32,875 nt of DNA, from assembly GCA_934217675.1 (NCBI GenBank), contig CAKQCV010000026.1, positions 1 to 32,875 of the forward strand, in the 5' to 3' direction. The first letter of the stretch is position 1, and the number at the start of each line of letters is the position of its first letter. A model generated the notes under the pieces. The model saw nothing but the letters and a program-made list of their open reading frames with translations. It did no database searches and was not told where the DNA came from. Shown here in pieces: positions 1 through 7,466 of the stretch. The DNA comes from an uncultured Prevotella sp. GTDB taxonomy: Bacteria > Bacteroidota > Bacteroidia > Bacteroidales > Bacteroidaceae. Both the position numbers and the translations under genes were made by a program.

Positions 1-532
1 AAACATTTTTCGGTATTCCGCCATAGTTGGCATTAAAGTTCTTATCGTTCCACTGGTAGCGCTGTTTTGTGGCACGCTCTTTGTATGTCCAGCTGTTGTC
101 CACACGCACGGCAATTACATTCTCGCCCTTTTGGATAAATGGTGTAAGGTCGAAACCACTTGCCATAACGCCATTTTCAGTGTAGCCCACCTTTTTGTTG
201 TTGAGCCATACATCGGCGCCAAAGCGCACGCCTTCAAACTCTATGAAGAATTTTTTTCCTTCTGTATCGTTAATGGTAAAGTGCTTGCGATACCAAACTA
301 CGGTATCGCTGTGGTTTTCGATAGACTTGCTGAAGGCTTCTTTCTCGTTCCATGCTCTTGGCAGCGTTACGGGTTGCCATGAGTTGTCGGTAAAATTGGT
401 TTGATAAGCTTCATTCCGGTCACCGATATTCAGCAGCCATCCTCCGTTGAAGTTCAGCTTTGTCCTTTTTGAAGCATTCACTCCTGTTGTTAAAAGGAGA
501 GTCATAAGCAGCAGCAGTAGATTTCTTTTCAT
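1..532 (-). CDS. GH2 family glycoside hydrolase (beta-galactosidase-like), 5' part, cut by left edge
   Basis: The first 177 codons of a minus-strand gene are visible; the 3' end lies outside the window. The protein starts with a signal peptide (MKRNLLLLL..., cleavage probably after GVNA), so it is exported to the periplasm or cell surface. What follows is a typical GH2 N-terminal sugar-binding (jelly-roll) domain: FNGGWLLNIGD, WQPVTLPRAWN, a WYRKHF strand, then EFEGVRFGADVWLNNKKVG and a stretch with AVRVDNSW and NANYGGI. These motifs are shared by GH2 beta-galactosidases, beta-mannosidases and glucuronidases. The catalytic (beta/alpha)8 domain is not in view, so substrate cannot be assigned. 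Starch- and glycan-feeding Bacteroidales carry many such enzymes in polysaccharide utilisation loci. The ATG at 532 is chosen because it begins the signal peptide. Confidence 0.88.
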   Translation of the reverse strand, partial: MKRNLLLLLMTLLLTTGVNASKRTKLNFNGGWLLNIGDRNEAYQTNFTDNSWQPVTLPRAWNEKEAFSKSIENHSDTVVWYRKHFTINDTEGKKFFIEFEGVRFGADVWLNNKKVGYTENGVMASGFDLTPFIQKGENVIAVRVDNSWTYKERATKQRYQWNDKNFNANYGGIPKNV

Positions 533-583
533 GTTCTATTCGTTTTGATTTAAAAGTTGGAATACAGTTTTTGCTTTCCGGTG

Positions 584-591
584 CAAATTTA
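584..591 (-). promoter_or_regulatory. Bacteroidetes -7 promoter element for the GH2 gene
   Basis: Read on the minus strand this is TAAATTTG, matching the Bacteroidetes -7 consensus TAnnTTTG, about 50 bp upstream of the GH2 start. No good -33 TTTG is seen at the usual spacing, so this is a candidate only. Confidence 0.4.
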
Positions 592-730
592 GTGCTTGTT
601 GAACAATGTATGATTGTATTTTAGTACATAAAAAGGTAAAATTATCCATCGGGCTGCTTTGAATGAATTAAAATAAGCAAATAATAGCCTTTAAGCTGAT
701 GTTATTGCTACCTAAACAAAAAAAATGCAT

Positions 731-738
731 TAACTTTG
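731..738 (+). promoter_or_regulatory. Bacteroidetes -7 promoter element for the tonB operon
   Basis: TAACTTTG matches the TAnnTTTG -7 consensus and lies about 36 bp before the tonB start codon. A weak TTG is found about 22-25 bp upstream. The rest of 533-774 is an AT-rich divergent intergenic region (about 240 bp) in which nothing else was recognised. Confidence 0.5.
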
Positions 739-774
739 CCGACTGGAAATTGTAAAAAAGACTTTTAGGTAAAA

Positions 775-1506
775 GTGGTAAACAAGTTTATATCTATAGA
801 TTCAAAAATGAACGGTGTAACGAGAATTTTGCTCGGATTGATAGTTGCACTGACATTGCTTTTTTCTGCACTTGAGTTCAGAAGTGGAGGAGGCGATGAT
901 GATTGGACGGACACTGACGACGACGATATGCTGCAAGATATAGAACTGCACCCGATGCAAGACAGAAAAGACATGATATCAGTTGTTAAACCAGGAAAGA
1001 CCCAACATGCCGTAACGAAGAAAATAAAGAAAGTTGACCAACCCGTAGCGTCGGAAATGCAAACGAAATTAGATGAGCAAGATGGTGATGACGATAAAGG
1101 TAACGGCGGAAATTCTGGCACTGATGCCGGAGAAGACAAGGATAACGAAACAACGGCTTTGCCGCAAACACCTGCCGATTTGAACAACAATCCGCTGAAT
1201 TTGCGCATCGTGGAGCAGCTGCCCGAATTTCCTGGCGGTATGGTGGAGATGATGAAGTGGATAACGAAAAATCTGAAATACCCACAGACTGCGCAAAGGA
1301 GAAAAATACAAGGAAAGGTCGTAGTGGCATTCATCATAGGAAAAGACGGCTCCATATCGGAAACAAAAGTGGTGGACGGAGTTGATCCGCTATTAGACAA
1401 CGAGGCTTTGAGGGTTATAAAGATGATGCCCAAGTGGAAGCCGGGAAAGGATAAAGGAAAACCATGTATGACATACTTCAGTATTCCGGTAGTGTTTAAA
1501 TTGTAA
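775..1506 (+). CDS. tonB: TonB family energy-transducing protein
   Basis: TonB spans the periplasm and passes proton-motive energy from ExbB/ExbD to TonB-dependent outer-membrane receptors. A single N-terminal membrane anchor (about residues 15-33, ILLGLIVALTLLFSALEF) is followed by a flexible periplasmic region and a C-terminal TonB domain (about 145-243) with the Bacteroidetes motifs VEQLPEFPGG, LKYPQTAQ, GKVVVAFIIGKDG and the final YFSIPVVFKL. The linker is odd: it is rich in Asp/Glu/Gly (runs such as DDDWTDTDDDD) and poor in the usual Pro-Lys repeats. A GTG at 775 gives a charged cytoplasmic N-terminus before the anchor; an ATG at 808 is the alternative and would place the anchor right at the start. 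It is 29 bp upstream of exbB and probably the first gene of a five-gene operon. Confidence 0.88.
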   Translation: MVNKFISIDSKMNGVTRILLGLIVALTLLFSALEFRSGGGDDDWTDTDDDDMLQDIELHPMQDRKDMISVVKPGKTQHAVTKKIKKVDQPVASEMQTKLDEQDGDDDKGNGGNSGTDAGEDKDNETTALPQTPADLNNNPLNLRIVEQLPEFPGGMVEMMKWITKNLKYPQTAQRRKIQGKVVVAFIIGKDGSISETKVVDGVDPLLDNEALRVIKMMPKWKPGKDKGKPCMTYFSIPVVFKL

Positions 1507-1535
1507 GAAAAAATATAAAGAAACAAATAAATAAT

Positions 1536-2381
1536 ATGCAAAAACTGTTAAGCAAACTATTGATGGCATTTATGGTAGCGACCTTTGTTGCTACTTATGC
1601 TATGGCTCAGACTGATTCAGCTGCTGTGGCGGCAGGCGTGGACAGTGCAAAAAACGTGAGCAGTGTTCCTCAGACAGATGATGAAGAAGATATGGTGCAG
1701 ATGGAAGACGAGCCGCAAAGTTTTCATCAAGTGCTGAAAACAAAGTTTATCGAAGGTTCTGCAGGCTTTATGTCGCTTGTTGCATTGGCGCTCGTGTTGG
1801 GACTGGCTTTCTGTATCGAGAGAATTATTTATCTTGCACTGAGCGAGATAAATGCAAAGAAAATGATGACGGATATAGACGCAAAACTCACAGTAGGAGA
1901 TGTTGACGGAGCATGCGAAATATGTGAAGGTACACGTGGACCAGTGGCTGCAATCTGTAGGCAAGGCTTGTCACGCATTGACGACTCCATAGAGAATATA
2001 GAGCGTTCGATATCAAGCTACGGTTCAGTTCAGGCAGCCAACCTTGAAAAGGGATGCTCCTGGATAACGCTGTTTATTGCCATTGCGCCATCGTTGGGAT
2101 TCTTGGGTACGGTTATCGGTATGGTGATGGCTTTTGAACAGATACAGGAGGCTGGAGACATCAGTCCGACGGTTGTTGCATCGGGAATGAAGGTGGCACT
2201 TATCACCACAATCTTCGGTATTATTGCTGCGCTTGTGCTGCAGGTGTTTTATAATTATATTCTATCGAAGATTGAACATATAACGAGCCAAATGGAAGAA
2301 TCGGCAATATCGCTACTTGACTCAATATTGAAGTATAAGATAAAGTCGGGGAAAAAAGCAGGCGTTTCGGTTATTTATTAA
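1536..2381 (+). CDS. exbB: ExbB/TolQ/MotA family proton channel protein
   Basis: This is the inner-membrane ExbB subunit that forms the proton channel with ExbD and drives TonB. The 281-residue protein begins with a hydrophobic signal-like segment ending at YAMAQ, then an acidic spacer, a membrane helix (about 75-97, GFMSLVALALVLGLAFCIERIIYLAL), a cytoplasmic loop, and two C-terminal helices (about 175-235). These contain the family hallmark LGFLGTVIGMVMAFEQI and the sequence SGMKVALITTIFGIIAAL. Having a cleavable-looking leader and extra N-terminal segment is usual for the Bacteroidetes subtype and makes it longer than the roughly 240-residue enterobacterial ExbB. It sits between tonB and a small membrane protein gene that starts 8 bp downstream. 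Confidence 0.93.
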   Translation: MQKLLSKLLMAFMVATFVATYAMAQTDSAAVAAGVDSAKNVSSVPQTDDEEDMVQMEDEPQSFHQVLKTKFIEGSAGFMSLVALALVLGLAFCIERIIYLALSEINAKKMMTDIDAKLTVGDVDGACEICEGTRGPVAAICRQGLSRIDDSIENIERSISSYGSVQAANLEKGCSWITLFIAIAPSLGFLGTVIGMVMAFEQIQEAGDISPTVVASGMKVALITTIFGIIAALVLQVFYNYILSKIEHITSQMEESAISLLDSILKYKIKSGKKAGVSVIY

Positions 2382-2389
2382 AAAAGAGT

Positions 2390-2914
2390 ATGAAGAAGAA
2401 TATTTTCAGTGTAGCTTATTGGAAAGCAATGAAGACAGAACAAATCTCTGTCAGAATTTTCTATGTGCTGACAGCACTGGCTGTAATCATATTCGGACTT
2501 TTCTTCCTTGTGGGCTACAATATGCCGTTCCTGGCGGAGCCTGAGTATAATGCACCATTGTTTACGGATGTTGTGTTGTGGTTCCTGTATTTGATGGTTG
2601 TGCTTGCTGCTGCAGTGACAATAATTGCTGTGGTGAGGGGATACAGAGAGCGACAAACGGAGAAATTCGTAAATGGAGTGCCGGCAGCACGCATTGCATG
2701 GACCACGGCTGTGTTGCTGGCTGCTGTAATGCTGCTGACATTTGTATTGGGCAGTTCATCGCCGATAACGGTAAACGGAAAAAACTTTCAGGAAGTGTTC
2801 TGGCTGAAAGCAACCGACATGTTTATATACACAATAATAGTGCTGATTGTTGTGGCTACTGGGGCTGTAGGCTTCTCGCTGTCGGGAATGAACCGAAAAC
2901 TGAAAAAACTATAG
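2390..2914 (+). CDS. Conserved ExbB-operon membrane protein of unknown function
   Basis: A 174-residue integral membrane protein with four likely helices: about 25-45 (VLTALAVIIFGLFFLVG), 62-84 (VLWFLYLMVVLAAAVTIIAVV), 103-120 (AWTTAVLLAAVMLLTFVL) and 143-163 (FIYTIIVLIVVATGAVGFSL). No catalytic motif is visible. It lies 8 bp after exbB and 48 bp before the first exbD. From memory, Bacteroidales exbB loci often carry an unnamed membrane gene at this place, which suggests an accessory subunit of the TonB motor, but that role is inferred from position alone. Confidence 0.75.
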   Translation: MKKNIFSVAYWKAMKTEQISVRIFYVLTALAVIIFGLFFLVGYNMPFLAEPEYNAPLFTDVVLWFLYLMVVLAAAVTIIAVVRGYRERQTEKFVNGVPAARIAWTTAVLLAAVMLLTFVLGSSSPITVNGKNFQEVFWLKATDMFIYTIIVLIVVATGAVGFSLSGMNRKLKKL

Positions 2915-2962
2915 TCCTGATGCGCTTCGTAAATCAAGGCTACTTTAATAATATCTAATTTT

Positions 2963-3511
2963 ATGCTGATAAATCATAGAAGACGCAAAGTGCCGGGGCT
3001 GAATGCCACTTCAACTGCCGACATCTCATTTATATTGCTTGTGTTCTTTCTCGTTATCTCGTCAATGGACTCCAACAAGGGAATTACAAAGCAGTTGCCT
3101 CCGGCAGAAAAAAACAATGTGGAGCAGAGCGTGACAGAGATGGACAGGAAAAACGTTCTTGACATTGCCATTGCCGGGAAAGGCTGCATATTGGTGGACG
3201 GAAAGCAGATGGATGGGACAAAGCTGAAAGAAAAGGTGGTGAACTTTGTGAAGAACTGTAAACAGCGAAGCTCTCACGTGGTGAACATCACAATGCTGCC
3301 AAATTCAAGATACGAAGACTATTTCCATGTGGAAGATGCCGTTAGCTCTGCCTATGCCACACTGAGAAACGCGTGTGCACACCAGAGATTTCATAAATCA
3401 TATAATGACTGCGACAATGATGAACGGCAGATTGTGGACAAGGCATTTCCGCAAAGGGTGATGGAAAGCATTAAAGAAAATGGAAAGGAGGCGCATGATG
3501 ATGAACTTTAG
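2963..3511 (+). CDS. exbD: ExbD/TolR family biopolymer transport protein (first copy)
   Basis: ExbD works with ExbB in the TonB proton channel. The protein has a short basic cytoplasmic N-terminus (MLINHRRRKVPGLNATS), one membrane helix (about 19-37) with the conserved Asp in TADISFILLVFFLV that is thought to carry protons, and a periplasmic domain to residue 182. At 182 residues it is longer than the enterobacterial ExbD (about 140), with a His/Asp/Glu-rich tail (YNDCDNDERQ). It is the first of two adjacent exbD genes; its last codons overlap the start of the second, indicating translational coupling. Confidence 0.9.
   Translation: MLINHRRRKVPGLNATSTADISFILLVFFLVISSMDSNKGITKQLPPAEKNNVEQSVTEMDRKNVLDIAIAGKGCILVDGKQMDGTKLKEKVVNFVKNCKQRSSHVVNITMLPNSRYEDYFHVEDAVSSAYATLRNACAHQRFHKSYNDCDNDERQIVDKAFPQRVMESIKENGKEAHDDEL
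3484..3491 (+). promoter_or_regulatory. Strong Shine-Dalgarno site that decides the exbD2 start
   Basis: AAAGGAGG lies inside the end of the first exbD gene, upstream of a run of three in-frame ATGs at 3495, 3498 and 3501. Such a strong site is rare in Bacteroidetes, and it argues against the earlier ATG at 3480, which would place the site inside the coding region. The ATG at 3498 (6 nt away) or 3501 (9 nt) is best spaced. Confidence 0.6.
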
Positions 3512-4019
3512 AAGAATGAGGCGCGGAGTGCCGGAGCTTAATACGGCATCGCTTCCTGACTTGATATTTTCTGTTCTCTTCTTCTTTATCATTGTGACGC
3601 ACATGAGACAGGAAACGGTTAGGGTGAAATACAGAGTGCCCGATGGGAAAGAACTTACAAAAATCGTTAAGAAGTCGGCGGTTACACATATTTATATAGG
3701 TAAGCCAGTGGAAACAACCACATCGGCAAGCGGAGAGGCTGATTACAGAGTGCAGTTGAATGACAATTATGTCACTGTAAACCAATTGGTTGACCAGTTG
3801 GCTGACATAAAGAAAAAAATGTCGCCCGAAGATGCCCAACTTATGACTGTTGCCATTTCTGCAGACAAAGATGTTGACATGCAGACTGTTATGACCGTGA
3901 AGCAAGCTCTGCGGCGGGCAAATGTGCCGAGAGTGACATTTGTGGGCACTGAGATGAAAAAAGAAACTGCAAAGAAAAACAATGCAGTCAAGGGAGAAAG
4001 AAACGAAAAAAAACAGTAA
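3498..4019 (+). CDS. exbD: ExbD/TolR family biopolymer transport protein (second copy)
   Basis: This is a second ExbD subunit, about 173 residues. It has a basic start (MMNFRRMRRGVPELNTASL), a membrane helix holding the conserved Asp in SLPDLIFSVLFFFIIVTHM, and a periplasmic domain with the typical C-terminal pattern AISADKDVDMQTVMTVKQALRRA, ending in a Lys-rich tail. Two neighbouring ExbDs are common in Bacteroidetes and may form a heteromeric stator. The start overlaps the first exbD by 14 bp, and the good ribosome site there favours the ATG triplet at 3495-3503 over an ATG at 3480. Its stop codon lies within the left arm of the terminator hairpin. Confidence 0.9.
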   Translation: MMNFRRMRRGVPELNTASLPDLIFSVLFFFIIVTHMRQETVRVKYRVPDGKELTKIVKKSAVTHIYIGKPVETTTSASGEADYRVQLNDNYVTVNQLVDQLADIKKKMSPEDAQLMTVAISADKDVDMQTVMTVKQALRRANVPRVTFVGTEMKKETAKKNNAVKGERNEKKQ

Positions 4020-4044
4020 GTGTATTTTACTTACTGTTTTTTTT
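4006..4044. terminator. Bidirectional intrinsic terminator between exbD2 and lrp
   Basis: A perfect 15-bp inverted repeat (4006-4020 with 4030-4044, core ACAGTAAG/CTTACTGT, 9-nt loop) has an A-run on the left and a T-run on the right, so it can stop transcription from both convergent genes. The exbD2 stop codon is part of the stem. Confidence 0.88.
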
Positions 4045-4064
4045 CTATTTCTCGTATTTATTTT

Positions 4065-4577
4065 CTATTCTATTCTTTCATTTGTATCATCATCTTCTTC
4101 TTCTTCTTCAACAGGAGCGTCAACAATAGGTAACTGTCGGTTGAATGCAGAATTAAATGATATGATAGTTTCGCTACGCGAAAGTCCGAGCGGCTGAAGC
4201 TTGTCGTGGATAATGTTCAAAAGATGATGGTTGTTAATGGCGTATATCTTTATGAACATGTCATAATCTCCTGTTGTATAATGACATTCCACAACTTCGT
4301 GGATATTGCGTAAAGCCTCTACGGCATTATCGAAATTTTCAGGATGCTTCAAGTTTAAACCAACGTAAGCACATGTTTCGTAGCCAATTTTCTCTGGGTC
4401 AATTATAAATTTTGAACCCTTGATGACCCCTAAATTTGTAAGCTTCTGTATGCGTTGGTGTATTGCAGCACCGCTTACATTACATGCGCGTGCAACCTCA
4501 AGGAAAGGAATTCGGGCATCCTCGGCAATTAGTCTTAATATTTTTTTGTCTAATGAATCTAAACTATGGTGTGCCAT
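4065..4577 (-). CDS. Lrp/AsnC family transcriptional regulator
   Basis: A leucine-responsive/AsnC-type DNA-binding regulator of about 170 residues. The N-terminal helix-turn-helix is clear: SLDSLDKKILRLIAEDAR, then VARACNVSGAAIHQRIQKL, then GVIKGSKFIIDPEKIGY. It is followed by the ligand-binding RAM/AsnC_trans domain (AYVGLNLK, VECHYTTGDYDMFIKIYA, ETIISFNSAF). The start at 4577 is chosen over upstream in-frame ATGs up to 4646 because MAHHSLDSLDKKI matches the family start and because a promoter lies at 4616-4647, which would place the longer forms outside the transcript. The C-terminus carries an unusual acidic tail (VEEEEEDDDTNERIE) encoded by a trinucleotide repeat. The regulated genes are not evident. 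Confidence 0.92.
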   Translation of the reverse strand: MAHHSLDSLDKKILRLIAEDARIPFLEVARACNVSGAAIHQRIQKLTNLGVIKGSKFIIDPEKIGYETCAYVGLNLKHPENFDNAVEALRNIHEVVECHYTTGDYDMFIKIYAINNHHLLNIIHDKLQPLGLSRSETIISFNSAFNRQLPIVDAPVEEEEEDDDTNERIE

Positions 4578-4615
4578 TATTTTGATAATATGTTTATGAT
4601 AAATTTCCAACTTTG

Positions 4616-4647
4616 CAAAGTTAGTGCGTTTGCTTTGAATATGCAAT
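4616..4647 (-). promoter_or_regulatory. Promoter of the Lrp/AsnC gene
   Basis: On the minus strand, TAACTTTG (4616-4623) matches the TAnnTTTG -7 element, with a TTG-containing -33 element (ATTG, near 4643-4646) about 20 bp upstream. It lies about 40 bp before the chosen ATG at 4577. Confidence 0.6.
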
Positions 4648-4773
4648 AGTTTGAAAGTAAAAAAAAGATAATTGTTTTAATTTAAAAGATAACGTACATT
4701 TAAAGCTTTTTGCATGATGTGCGAAGATGTGTGTTTTTTTTGAAAGATATGGCTTATTTTCATTTATTATTAT

Positions 4774-4781
4774 TATTTTTG
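4774..4781 (+). promoter_or_regulatory. Bacteroidetes -7 element for the flavin reductase-like gene
   Basis: TATTTTTG fits the TAnnTTTG consensus and lies 54 bp upstream of the ATG at 4836. It supports that ATG over an upstream in-frame ATG at 4710, which would precede the promoter. No well-spaced -33 element was found. Confidence 0.4.
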
Positions 4782-4835
4782 CACAATTATATTATATATT
4801 GCATTAAGCAGAATACATATGTAATTATTACTGAT

Positions 4836-5345
4836 ATGAAGAGAATAGAAATAAATGAGCTTAAAGATAATTTCTTTGAGACTATAGGTAAAGAGTGGAT
4901 GCTTGTAACGGCTGGAAAAAAAGACAGCTTCAATATGATGACAGCATCCTGGGGCTGTATAGGATGGCTGTGGAATATGCCTGTAGCCGTAATATTTATA
5001 CGCCCCGAAAGATACACACACGGGATAATTGAGAAGGAAGAGGAACTTACTCTCTCTTTCTTGGGAAACTCAATGGAAATGAGAGTAGTATATAATATTT
5101 GCGGATCAAAGTCTGGATACAACTGCGATAAAATAAAAGAAACAGGATTACATCCGCTATGCACGGAAAATGGAAATGTGAGCTTCGAAGAAGCAAGATT
5201 GACTTTGGTGTGCAGAAAACTATATAAAGACAACTTAAAAGAAAATAATTTTATAGACAAGAGCCTGACGAAATGGTATGGAGAGAAAAAAGGCGGATAC
5301 CATGATGTGTATTTTCTTGAAATAAAAGAATGTCTGATAAAATAA
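4836..5345 (+). CDS. Flavin reductase-like / flavoredoxin family protein
   Basis: A 169-residue protein of the FMN-binding split-barrel flavin reductase family. The N-terminal half has the characteristic pattern WMLVTAGKKDSFNMMTASWGCIGWLWNMPVAVIFIRPERYTHGIIEKE, where N/T/S residues contact FMN phosphate, followed by LSFLGNSMEMR and CGSKSG. Family members bind FMN and pass electrons from NAD(P)H or act as flavoredoxins. The partner here is unknown. The ATG at 4836 is preferred because the protein then begins at the usual place and a candidate promoter lies between it and the earlier ATG at 4710. topB follows after 62 bp on the same strand and may be co-transcribed. Confidence 0.85.
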   Translation: MKRIEINELKDNFFETIGKEWMLVTAGKKDSFNMMTASWGCIGWLWNMPVAVIFIRPERYTHGIIEKEEELTLSFLGNSMEMRVVYNICGSKSGYNCDKIKETGLHPLCTENGNVSFEEARLTLVCRKLYKDNLKENNFIDKSLTKWYGEKKGGYHDVYFLEIKECLIK

Positions 5346-5407
5346 TTTTTAGTAAAAGTTTGCTTCAATCTGACAAAAACATTGAGGCAAAACACTAAAC
5401 AGTAATT

Positions 5408-7420
5408 ATGATAGTTTGTATAGCAGAGAAACCAAGTGTAGCAAAGGATATTGCAAAAATTATAGGTGCCAACAGTGCGCACAATGGCTATATGGAGGGC
5501 AATGGATATCAGGTGACATGGACTTTCGGACATTTGTGTACGCTAAAGGAACCTGATGATTACACACCGCTGTGGAAGCGGTGGAGCTTGGCTTCGTTGC
5601 CAATGATTCCGCAAAGGTTCGGAATAAAACTTATTGAGGACGATGGAATAAAAAGGCAATTCGCTATAATTGAAAAGTTGATGCAAAATGCCGACGGTAT
5701 TATAAATTGTGGAGATGCTGGGCAGGAGGGTGAGTTGATACAACGCTGGGTGATGCAGAAAGCGCAGGCTAAATGCCCGGTGAAGAGGCTTTGGATATCG
5801 TCTATGACGGATGAAGCTATAAAGGAAGGCTTCTCATCACTGAAACCACAGGAAAACTATCAGCCACTGTATCTTGCAGGGTTGAGCAGAGCTATAGGCG
5901 ATTGGATTTTAGGGATGAATGCCACAAGACTCTATACGCTGAAGTATGGACAGAATAGACAAGTGCTTTCTATTGGAAGAGTGCAAACGCCAACATTGGC
6001 ACTGATTGTAAACAGACAGAAGGAAATTGACAATTTCGTGGCTGAGCCTTACTGGGTTCTCGCAACAATATATAGAGACACTACCTTTACGGCAACGAAG
6101 GGAAAATTCACCACACGCGAAGAGGGAGAACAAGCCTTTCAGACTATTGAAAGAAAACCTTTTGAAGTGAAGGATGTTCAGAAAAAACGGGGAATAGAAG
6201 CTCCTCCAAAACTTTATGACTTGACTTCGCTGCAGGTGGACTGTAATAAAAAATATGCAATGAGTGCCGATATGACGCTGAAAATAATACAGACGCTGTA
6301 TGAACGGAAACTTACAACCTATCCGCGTGTGGACACTCAATATCTGAGCGATGATATTTATCCAAAGTGTGCAGGAATACTTAATAGCATACGTGGATTT
6401 GAACATCTGACACAGGCTCTCAGAGGAAAACCTCTGAAAAAGTCGAAAAAAGTTTTCGATACGTCAAAAGTTACAGACCACCATGCCATAATACCGACCG
6501 GGGTGCCGGCACAGAATCTCAGTGATATGGAGAGACATGTGTACGACCTGATAACTAAAAGATTTATTTCGGTGTTCTACCCTGATTGTAAATTCGCTAC
6601 AACTACTGTGTTTGGTGAAGTGGACGGAATAGAATTCAAGGCTACAGGAAAACTTATACTCGATCCTGGGTGGAGAAGCGTATATGCAAAAGATAATGAC
6701 ACACAGCATGAGGACGATTCCAAAATGCAGGACGAGGATAAAACTCTTCCAGACTTTGTGAAAGGAGAAGTTGGAGAGCATACTCCTACTCTTACTGAAA
6801 AATGGACAACTCCACCTAAATATTATACTGAAGCAACATTGCTTCGAGCAATGGAAACGGCAGGAAAATTTGTTGAAGACGAGGAGTTGCGTGCCGCACT
6901 GAAAGAAAACGGTATTGGGAGACCGTCGTCGAGAGCGGGAATAATAGAAACGCTGTTTAAACGGCATTACATAAAAAGGGAAAGAAAAAATCTTGTGGCT
7001 ACGGCAACAGGAATAGAACTGATAGGCCTTATTAAGGAGGAACTCCTAAAAAGTTGTGAGCTGACTGGTATCTGGGAAAAGAAACTGCGAGATATTGAGC
7101 ACAAAACGTATGATGCTGCAAAATTCATTTCTGAACTTAAAGAGCAGATTAACTCTATTGTGCGTGATGTGCTGAACGACAATGAAAACAGGCGGGTCAC
7201 AATACTTTCGGAAGAGGAACTAAAGAAAAAGAAAACAAAAAAAAGAATACAAAAGGCGACTGCGACTAAGAAAACAGATGATACTAAACCCAATCTTAAT
7301 GGTGTAGTAGAAGGGGTAAAATGTCCTGTTTGCGGAAAAGGAGTGATTGTAAAAGGAAAAACTGCTTATGGTTGCAGCCGATGGAAGGAAGGATGCACAT
7401 TTAGACACCCATTTGCATAA
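5408..7420 (+). CDS. topB: DNA topoisomerase III
   Basis: A type IA topoisomerase that cuts one strand to relax and decatenate DNA. The Toprim domain spans about residues 1-140 (IAEKPSVAKDIA; acidic motif CGDAGQEGEL at 101-110). The active-site Tyr is Y305 in LTTYPRVDTQYLS. Further family signs are GRVQTPTLALIV and KENGIGRPSSRAGIIETL. The C-terminus holds one zinc-ribbon-like motif (C639, C642, C656, C663; CPVCG...GCSRWKEGCTF). The 670-residue length is normal for TopB. The Toprim motif lacks the second Asp of the usual DxD, having GDAGQEGE instead of the D-P-D-R-E-G-E form of E. coli; I believe this variant is common in Bacteroidetes. The 5' gap of 62 bp shows no obvious promoter. Confidence 0.95.
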   Translation: MIVCIAEKPSVAKDIAKIIGANSAHNGYMEGNGYQVTWTFGHLCTLKEPDDYTPLWKRWSLASLPMIPQRFGIKLIEDDGIKRQFAIIEKLMQNADGIINCGDAGQEGELIQRWVMQKAQAKCPVKRLWISSMTDEAIKEGFSSLKPQENYQPLYLAGLSRAIGDWILGMNATRLYTLKYGQNRQVLSIGRVQTPTLALIVNRQKEIDNFVAEPYWVLATIYRDTTFTATKGKFTTREEGEQAFQTIERKPFEVKDVQKKRGIEAPPKLYDLTSLQVDCNKKYAMSADMTLKIIQTLYERKLTTYPRVDTQYLSDDIYPKCAGILNSIRGFEHLTQALRGKPLKKSKKVFDTSKVTDHHAIIPTGVPAQNLSDMERHVYDLITKRFISVFYPDCKFATTTVFGEVDGIEFKATGKLILDPGWRSVYAKDNDTQHEDDSKMQDEDKTLPDFVKGEVGEHTPTLTEKWTTPPKYYTEATLLRAMETAGKFVEDEELRAALKENGIGRPSSRAGIIETLFKRHYIKRERKNLVATATGIELIGLIKEELLKSCELTGIWEKKLRDIEHKTYDAAKFISELKEQINSIVRDVLNDNENRRVTILSEEELKKKKTKKRIQKATATKKTDDTKPNLNGVVEGVKCPVCGKGVIVKGKTAYGCSRWKEGCTFRHPFA

Positions 7421-7466
7421 TAAAACAAAAAGGTTATTCTTATAAATAATGGCTTAATATCTTGGA

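Noticed and set aside
765..1541. A 258-codon minus-strand frame opposite tonB
   Set aside because: The Ser/Phe-rich translation mirrors the Asp-rich TonB linker; TonB has clear family motifs on the other strand.
3982..4197. A 71-codon plus-strand frame with a hydrophobic stretch and a Ser run
   Set aside because: It overlaps the end of exbD2, the bidirectional terminator and the antisense of the Lrp/AsnC gene; the Ser run is the reverse image of the acidic-tail repeat.
4710..4835. N-terminal extension of the flavin reductase-like protein
   Set aside because: The extra 42 residues are upstream of the candidate promoter and do not belong to the family fold.
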